Source of the DNA: Promicromonosporaceae bacterium
GTDB taxonomy: Bacteria; Actinomycetota; Actinomycetes; Actinomycetales; Cellulomonadaceae
Assembly (NCBI GenBank): GCA_009782865.1
Contig: WRIF01000057.1
Span: 1-7,886, forward strand
Direction: 5' to 3'
Length of the DNA stretch: 7,886 bases
Below, piece by piece: positions 1 to 6,600 of this stretch (position 1 is its first letter; the number at the start of each line of letters is the position of its first letter). The position numbers and the translations under genes are program-made. Below the pieces are notes generated by a model, which was not told the DNA's origin, made no database searches, and was given only the letters and a program-made list of their open reading frames with translations.

Positions 1-1
1 C

Positions 2-616
2 ACCGATCTGGGCGAGCACACCAGCGACGTCGCGGGCGATGGCGAGGCGCGCCTCCTGATCGAGGGTGGCGAGACCGCAGAGATCGCCTATGCCTGCGAT
101 GTGGAGGATCCCGACCTAGCCACCTTCCCGGTCACCGCCACCCACGCCAGCACCATCACCGTCACCTGGTCCGCCAGCGAGGCCGGGTCGGCAAACGGCC
201 AGGTGGAGCACGAGTTGACGGTGCCCGTGTATGACGCCTCCCCGGTGGACGACCAGGCGACCATCCAGTTCTTGGAAGCCGACGGCATGACCTGGCGGTC
301 GGCCGGCACCTGGTCGCCGCTGACCGGCGCCCCCGCTGCGACGCCCACCGTGGTGGACCTCGACCCGTATGCGCTGGTGTTGCGCGCCCCCGGCCTAGGG
401 ACCCCAGGCATGGAGTGCTCCCCCTGGTTCACCGCCACCGTGCGCGCGGTGGACGACCCTGAGGCCGAAACGCCGAAGGTGCTGGCGCTACACGAGCACG
501 AGGATGCCGGTGCGACCGGCGATGCCTCAGGCCACTGCGCCGACAGCGACTCCCTGGGCCGGCTCTCCGTCTTCGACCGCGAGCCCTTCGTGATCATCAC
601 GCATGTCACCGCCGAT
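2..616 (+). repeat. Repeat unit 0, 3' part of a B half (truncated by window edge)
   Basis: This stretch corresponds to the end of a super-repeat. It contains the Y-A-C motif (Cys codon 95-97), the following T-V-T-W strand, and then a variable tail. The tail includes the block DPYALVLRAPGLGTPG at 362-409, which closely matches a block in unit 3 (5627-5674). Cysteines at 416-418 and 536-538 could pair. The segment ends with the connecting strand V-F-D-R-E-P-F that leads into the next unit. The partner of the Y-A-C cysteine would lie upstream of the window. Confidence 0.75.
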
Positions 617-3600
617 GCCACCTTCCACGTCGACTACGACTGGCAGATCGCCAAGACCGTCTCGCCCGAATCGTCGGCCGCGGCCCCCATCTGGGCCCGC
701 CCGGGCGCCGCCGTCGGCCTCGACTACACGGTCACCGTCACCGCCGAGGCCCAGCCCGAGCCGGTGGTCATCACGGGCGAGGTGACGGTAAAGAACCCGT
801 CGGCCACCGCCCTGCCGCTTTCCGCCCTCACCCTCACGGTGGACTCCGTGGACGTGGCCCTGGCCGAGATCGTCGACGCCAGCAACGGTGACCCGATCTC
901 CGCGGTGGCGCCGGGCCAAGAGGTCACCCTGCGCTACACCGTCACCCGCGAGCAGTTCGCCACCTACACCGACGACATCCCGGTACACGTGAACGTCACC
1001 GGCACCGGCGACGAGGTAATCGACTCCGACTTCCGCCTTGGTCTCGACGACATCTCTCGCACCACCTCCAACCGGGCGGCAGTGATCACCGACACCTTCT
1101 CAGAGTTCGACGGCCCGGTAGACCTCGACCCGGAGGCAGTCTCCATCCTGGTTCCGGAACTCAACATGATTTCGGACGACCTGGGGGGCTTCACCTGGGA
1201 GCGGCCGTACTCCGCCACGCGGCTCGCCTCGTCGGCCGAGGGGACGCAGGTCACCGACACCAACACGGCCACGGCCTCCCCGGTGCGCGGACCCGGCAAC
1301 CCCACCTGGGTTGAGCCCGAGGCCACGTCCCAGGATCCCGCCGCCCTGAGCGCGTCCGTCACCTACGTCATCGAGACCGGCCACTCGCTGACCGTCACCC
1401 AGGCCAAGCCGACCGCCGCCCTCACCCGCACCGCCACCTGGGCGCTATCCCAGGAGGTAACGCCCGTCGGCGGCGACACCGCCCCGTGGACTCGCGAGGC
1501 CGGGCCCGATGGCACGGCGGGCTTCGAGCTGACCGCCACCGCCACGCCGACGGCCACCGACACCGACGGCCTGGTGACGGGCAGCATCACCGTGACCAAC
1601 CCCTCGCCCGACCGTGACCTCCTCGCGGTGGTGCGGCACGCGCTGACGGTGCCCGGGGCCGAGTGTGTCCTCACTAACGCCGCCACGTCCGCCGTCTCTG
1701 ACCCCTATGTCTCCTACGACCCCACCGACCCCTTCGCAGACTTCGACCGCGAGCAACGCGGCGAGGTGGGTGTGGTGGTACCGGCGGACGGCAGCGCTGT
1801 GGCTACCTATGCCTGTGAGATCGCCGGCTTCCAGGTGGCCGCCGACTACGCCGGCGCCTCAGTCGCCTCCGTGCTGTGGGACGCGAACGATGCCTACTCG
1901 CTGCCGCTGGTTGACCCGAGTGACCCGCTCGCCGCCTCGAACTTCGGCAGATCCACCACGGCGGACCGCCCGATCGTCGCCTCCGCCGCCGACGTGCTGG
2001 GCAGTGAGGCCTTCTGGGACGTCACCGAGGTAGGCAAGTCCGTGCTGGTCAAGTACTGGAGCGTCGACGAGACCTGGGAGGCCCTCGGCGGTGCCGTGGC
2101 CACCACCGTGGCCGCCGGAAGCGCCTCCGGCTGGGCCTCCACCTGCAACTCCGATGACGAGCCCACGTGCACCTTCACCGCCTACGGCCTCGCTCCGGTG
2201 GCGCCCCATGGCGGCCAGCCCTACGCCGGCACCGACCCTGCCGCCACCACGTTCGGCGCGCAGGTGTGTGCCGCCAGGCTCCTCGACTGCGCGGCCGGCG
2301 ATGCCTACTCGACGACCACCGAACTCACCGTGACCGACCGCCCGGCGCTCGGGTTCACCGCCCAGGCGATGGCCGGAACCTACCCCGTCGACTTCACCTG
2401 GGCGCTGACCAAGTCCGTCGACGCCACCGGCAAGGGAGCCCGTCCCGGCGAGGGCGCCACCTTCGCCTACGAACTGCTCGTCACCCCGACGGCCCACCCG
2501 GGCGCGCTGACCGTCACCGGCTCCTTCGAGCTGAGCAACCCGGCCACCACCGCCTGGGACCTCACCGACCTGACGGTGACCGTCGCCGGAGTGCCGGTGG
2601 ACACGCTCTCCGTCTCCATCGATGGCGGCGCGCCGCTCGACCTGGTTCCGGCGCCGATAATCGCCCCCGACCCGGCCCCCGGCATCCCGGCGGGCAGGCC
2701 CGCAGTGTTCGAGTACACCGTCACGGACTCGGGCTTCGCCACCTATGACCCGCCCACCGCCGGCCTGGAGGCGGGCACCCTCGCCGCGTCGGTCACCGTC
2801 GCCGACGCCGTCTTCACCGTGGCCGGCGCCCCGACCACGCCCGGTACCGCCACTCTCGACCTGCAATCGACGGCGATCACCCGAACGCCGACCCACGCCA
2901 CCGCCGTGTTGGAAGACCACTTTGTGGACCCGGAAATGGGGGACACCTTTGAACTGCCCGGCCTGGGCGACCAGAGTGTCGGGCTGATCACTGAGGTACT
3001 CCGCGCCGACGAGATCCTGGCCGGGACGCCATTTACCCCCGGCACCAGGGGCATCGCCATCGACGTGGCCGCAGGCGCAGCGACCGTTCGCTACTCGGCC
3101 ACCCTGGGCAGTCGCCTGGCCGCCGAGGGCGAGACCGCCGAGTTCCGCAATGTCGCCGCGGTACAGCCCGTCGGCCCGCCGGCCGTCGCCGCGACCACCG
3201 CTGCGCAACTGGTTGCCGTGTCCTCGGGCCATGACCTGCTAGTCACCCAGACCGCGCCGGCCGCCACCATGGACCGGGGGTACAACTGGGAGCTGTTCCA
3301 GACCCCGGATGTCACCAGCAGGCAGGCCGACGCCGCCGGGCAGGGCACCTTCCACGTGGGCGTCGAGGCGCAGGCCACCGCGTACTACGTGGACGGCGTG
3401 GTGGTGGGCACCATCACGGTCACCAACCCCGGCACGCGCGCCCTCGAGGCCGACGTGCACCACAGCCTGTCTGTGCCCGAGATGCCGCCCTGCGCGCTGA
3501 TCGACCTCGCCAACTGGGAAAACACCTCGACCTCCGGGGTGCTCACCGTCCCGGTGGACCGGCAGTCCGATCCCGAAGACCCGGGCACGGCCGGGCAGGC

Positions 3601-6600
3601 GCGGGTGCGGTACGTTTGCATCGTGGACGAGGTCACCGACCACGCCGGCACGTCCTCCGCGTGGGTCACCTGGGATTCGGCCGCCGCGTTCACCACCGCC
3701 GACCGCGCGGATGCCACCGACGAGTCGCTGGTGCGGGACGCCGCCGCCGCCACCGCGGGCGAGGCCGTGTGGAGCGTCGGCAGCACGTTCGACGACTACA
3801 TCTGGGTCGACTACCAGGAGCAGACGGGCGAACCGGGTCGCGTCCCCGGCCTCGCGTTCGCCGGAGACGGCACCTGCACCACCGACCTTGGGGTCACGGG
3901 GCCCACCTGCGTGTTGGCCGGCTACGACCTCACCCTGACGCTGCCGGGTGGCGGCGCCCCCGGGGCCGCGGATCTGGAGCACGAGCTACAGGTCTTCGCC
4001 TACTCCGGTGAGGTCTCGCGCTACGGGCCGTGGCCCGGCGACACCCCGTCGGTCACCCTGGAGGGCCGTCCCGCCCTGGAGGTTTCCGACTGGAACGTCA
4101 GTGGCGCGTACGGGGTCGACTTCGACTGGGAGGCCGACCTGGCCGTCTTCGACGCCAGCGAACAGTACGCGCGCCCGGGCGCCGGTGCCACCTTTGACTT
4201 CGAGGCGACGCTCACCCCGACCGCCACCGCCGACAGCCTCGAGGTGACGGGCTCATTCAACCTGAGCAACCCGGCCGAGACCGCCTGGGACCTCACCGAC
4301 CTGGAGGTGCAGGTCGCCGGGCAGCCGGTCACCGAACTCTGGGCCTACCTGACGTGGCCCCCCATGGTCGCCACGCTCGTTCCGGGACCGGCCCCGGCGG
4401 TAAGCATCCCGGCAGGCGAGACGGCCCGGTTCTACTTCCGGGCCACCGACCCAGGCTTCGCCGCCTACCACCCGGCCACCGCGGCCCTGACCGCCGGCAC
4501 CTTTGGTGACGTGGAACTGCCGATCACCTTGGCCGTGTCCGAGGCGGCCACCAGCGGCCCCGGCGCCGCCGGGACCGTGCTCGACGTCACCGACGAGACC
4601 TCGCTCAGCCGGGCCACCTACCACGAGGGCATCGTGTTCAACTCCGCCTTCCCGGCGCTGGGCGCGGCCGACGTGTTCACCCAGATCCGGGACCGGCTGA
4701 GCGCCGACGCCATCCTGGCCGGCGACCCGCACGTCATGGCGCTCCCCGGTTATGACTGGGTCGAGGTGACCCCGGCCGTCGGCTCGCTGACCTACCGCTA
4801 CCCGGCCACGCTCGGCACCGCGCTGACCACTGAGAACGCCTCCGCCACCTTCACCAACGTCATTCGCCTCACCATCGGTGGAGGCCGGGTCTACGACGCC
4901 GCCCATCAGGCCGTGACCGTCCGCACCGGCCAGTCGCTGTCGGTCACCCAGGCGGAGCCCGTCGCGACCCTGGAGCGGGACTACTCCTGGGTGCTGACGC
5001 AGGAGGTCGCCCCGGCCTACCTGGGCGAGCCCGACCCCACCACCCGCGAGGGCGACTCCGCCGGGTACGCCTCCTTCGATGTGATCACCACCGCCACCCC
5101 GTCGCACGCCGACACCGGCGGCGTGGTGACCGGCACCCTCACCGTCACCAATCCCCTCCCCTGGGAGATGGACGCGGCCGTGGAGTACACCCTGGCGGTG
5201 CCCGGCGCGGAGTGCGCCTTGAGTTCTCCCGCTGCGGCTGCCGACTCGGACACCGGTGAGATCGCGGTCGTCGTGCCTGCCACAGGCGTTGCCCTGGTCG
5301 CCTACGCCTGTTCCGTCGCCACCTTCGACGCCGCCGCCGACTACATTGGCGCCTCCGTCGCCGCGGTGACCTGGGACGCCGACCAGGCCTACTCCCTGCC
5401 GTTGGTCGACCTCAGCGACCCGGACGCCGACACGGGGATCGGCAGGGGCGCCGCCGCCGATGAACCCATCGCCGCCGCCGACTGGACTCCCAGCGAGACC
5501 AACCAGACCGTCTCCGCCACCTACCTGGACGAGTTCGGCGACCCCCAGGCCCTGTTGATCTCCGGGGCGGCCGGACCGATCACCGCCTCTGCCCTCGGCG
5601 CCGTGACGTCGACCTCCGCCGCCTTCGACCCGTACCCGATCATGCTGCGGGCGCCGGCGCTTGGCGCGCCCGGCGAGGGGTTCACCACGCACGCGGCCAC
5701 CGTCACCGCCACCTCGACCACCGCCGTCGATCCCGCCGGGCCGTGGACCTCCACCACGCCCACCCTGACCGTGCTCGACCAGGCGCCCTTCAAGGTGAGC
5801 GACCTGTACGCCGAGGGCACCTACCGCGTCGACTTCGACTGGGCGCTCACCCAGGCCGTCTCCCCGGCCAGCCCGGCCTACGTCCGCCCGGGCGAGGGGG
5901 CCGACCTCACCTACACGGTGACCGTCACGCCCGGCGCCACGGCCGGCGAGCTGACCGTCTCCGGCACGTTCGATGTGATCAATCCCAGCCAGAGGCCGCT
6001 GAACACCTCCGATATCACGGTCGAGGTGGACGGTGTTCCCGCCTTCTTGGTGGTCTACCTCACCGGCACGCCCCGGTCGAGCATCCCGGCCGACCGCACC
6101 GCATGGGCCTACTTCGCCGTGACCGGCGACTTTGGAACCTACGACGATGTTGCCGCCGCCCTGCAGGCCGGCACCCTGCCCATCGCCGTCTCCGTGGCCG
6201 GACGGACCACCCCACTCACCGGGTCACTCGACCTGGCGGGCGGGGAAATCACCCGCACCTCCACCGATCGACTGGCCGCCCTGACGTCCGCGCTCGACAC
6301 CCCGCTGTTCGGCGGAGACTCGTACGCCCCGGCCCTCGCCCTCCTCGATGCCGACGCCATCTTGGCCAGCGCCACCGGCACCGCCGACGTCCCCTACCAT
6401 GCGACCCTCGGCAGGGCGCTCACCTCCGAAGGCGACGCCGCCGTGTTCGAAAGCACCGCGACCCTCGTTTCCCCTGACGCCGGAGCCAAGACCGCCACCA
6501 CCAGCCTTGAGGTTCGCACGGGCCAATCCCTGATGGTGTCCGCCGCCACGTTGCAGGGCGCCTCCCTGACCCGCTCCTACGGCTGGAGCCTCACCGCCTC

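Noticed and set aside
101..103. GTG as the start codon of the large gene
   Set aside because: The same frame is open to position 2 and the residues before it (A-Y-A-C) match the conserved Y-A-C motif of other B halves, so 101 is inside a domain.
2167..2748. Overlapping + strand frame (193 codons), rich in Arg, His and Pro
   Set aside because: Frame-shifted reading of the unit 1/unit 2 junction, with composition typical of an out-of-frame GC-rich translation.
1859..3232. Long minus-strand open frame (457 codons)
   Set aside because: Antisense shadow of GC-rich coding DNA: composition dominated by Gly, Arg and Val, no recognisable domain, and the + strand frame shows clear repeat conservation across the same bases.
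4253..5692. Long minus-strand open frame (479 codons)
   Set aside because: Same reasons; its apparent repeats mirror those of the + strand gene.
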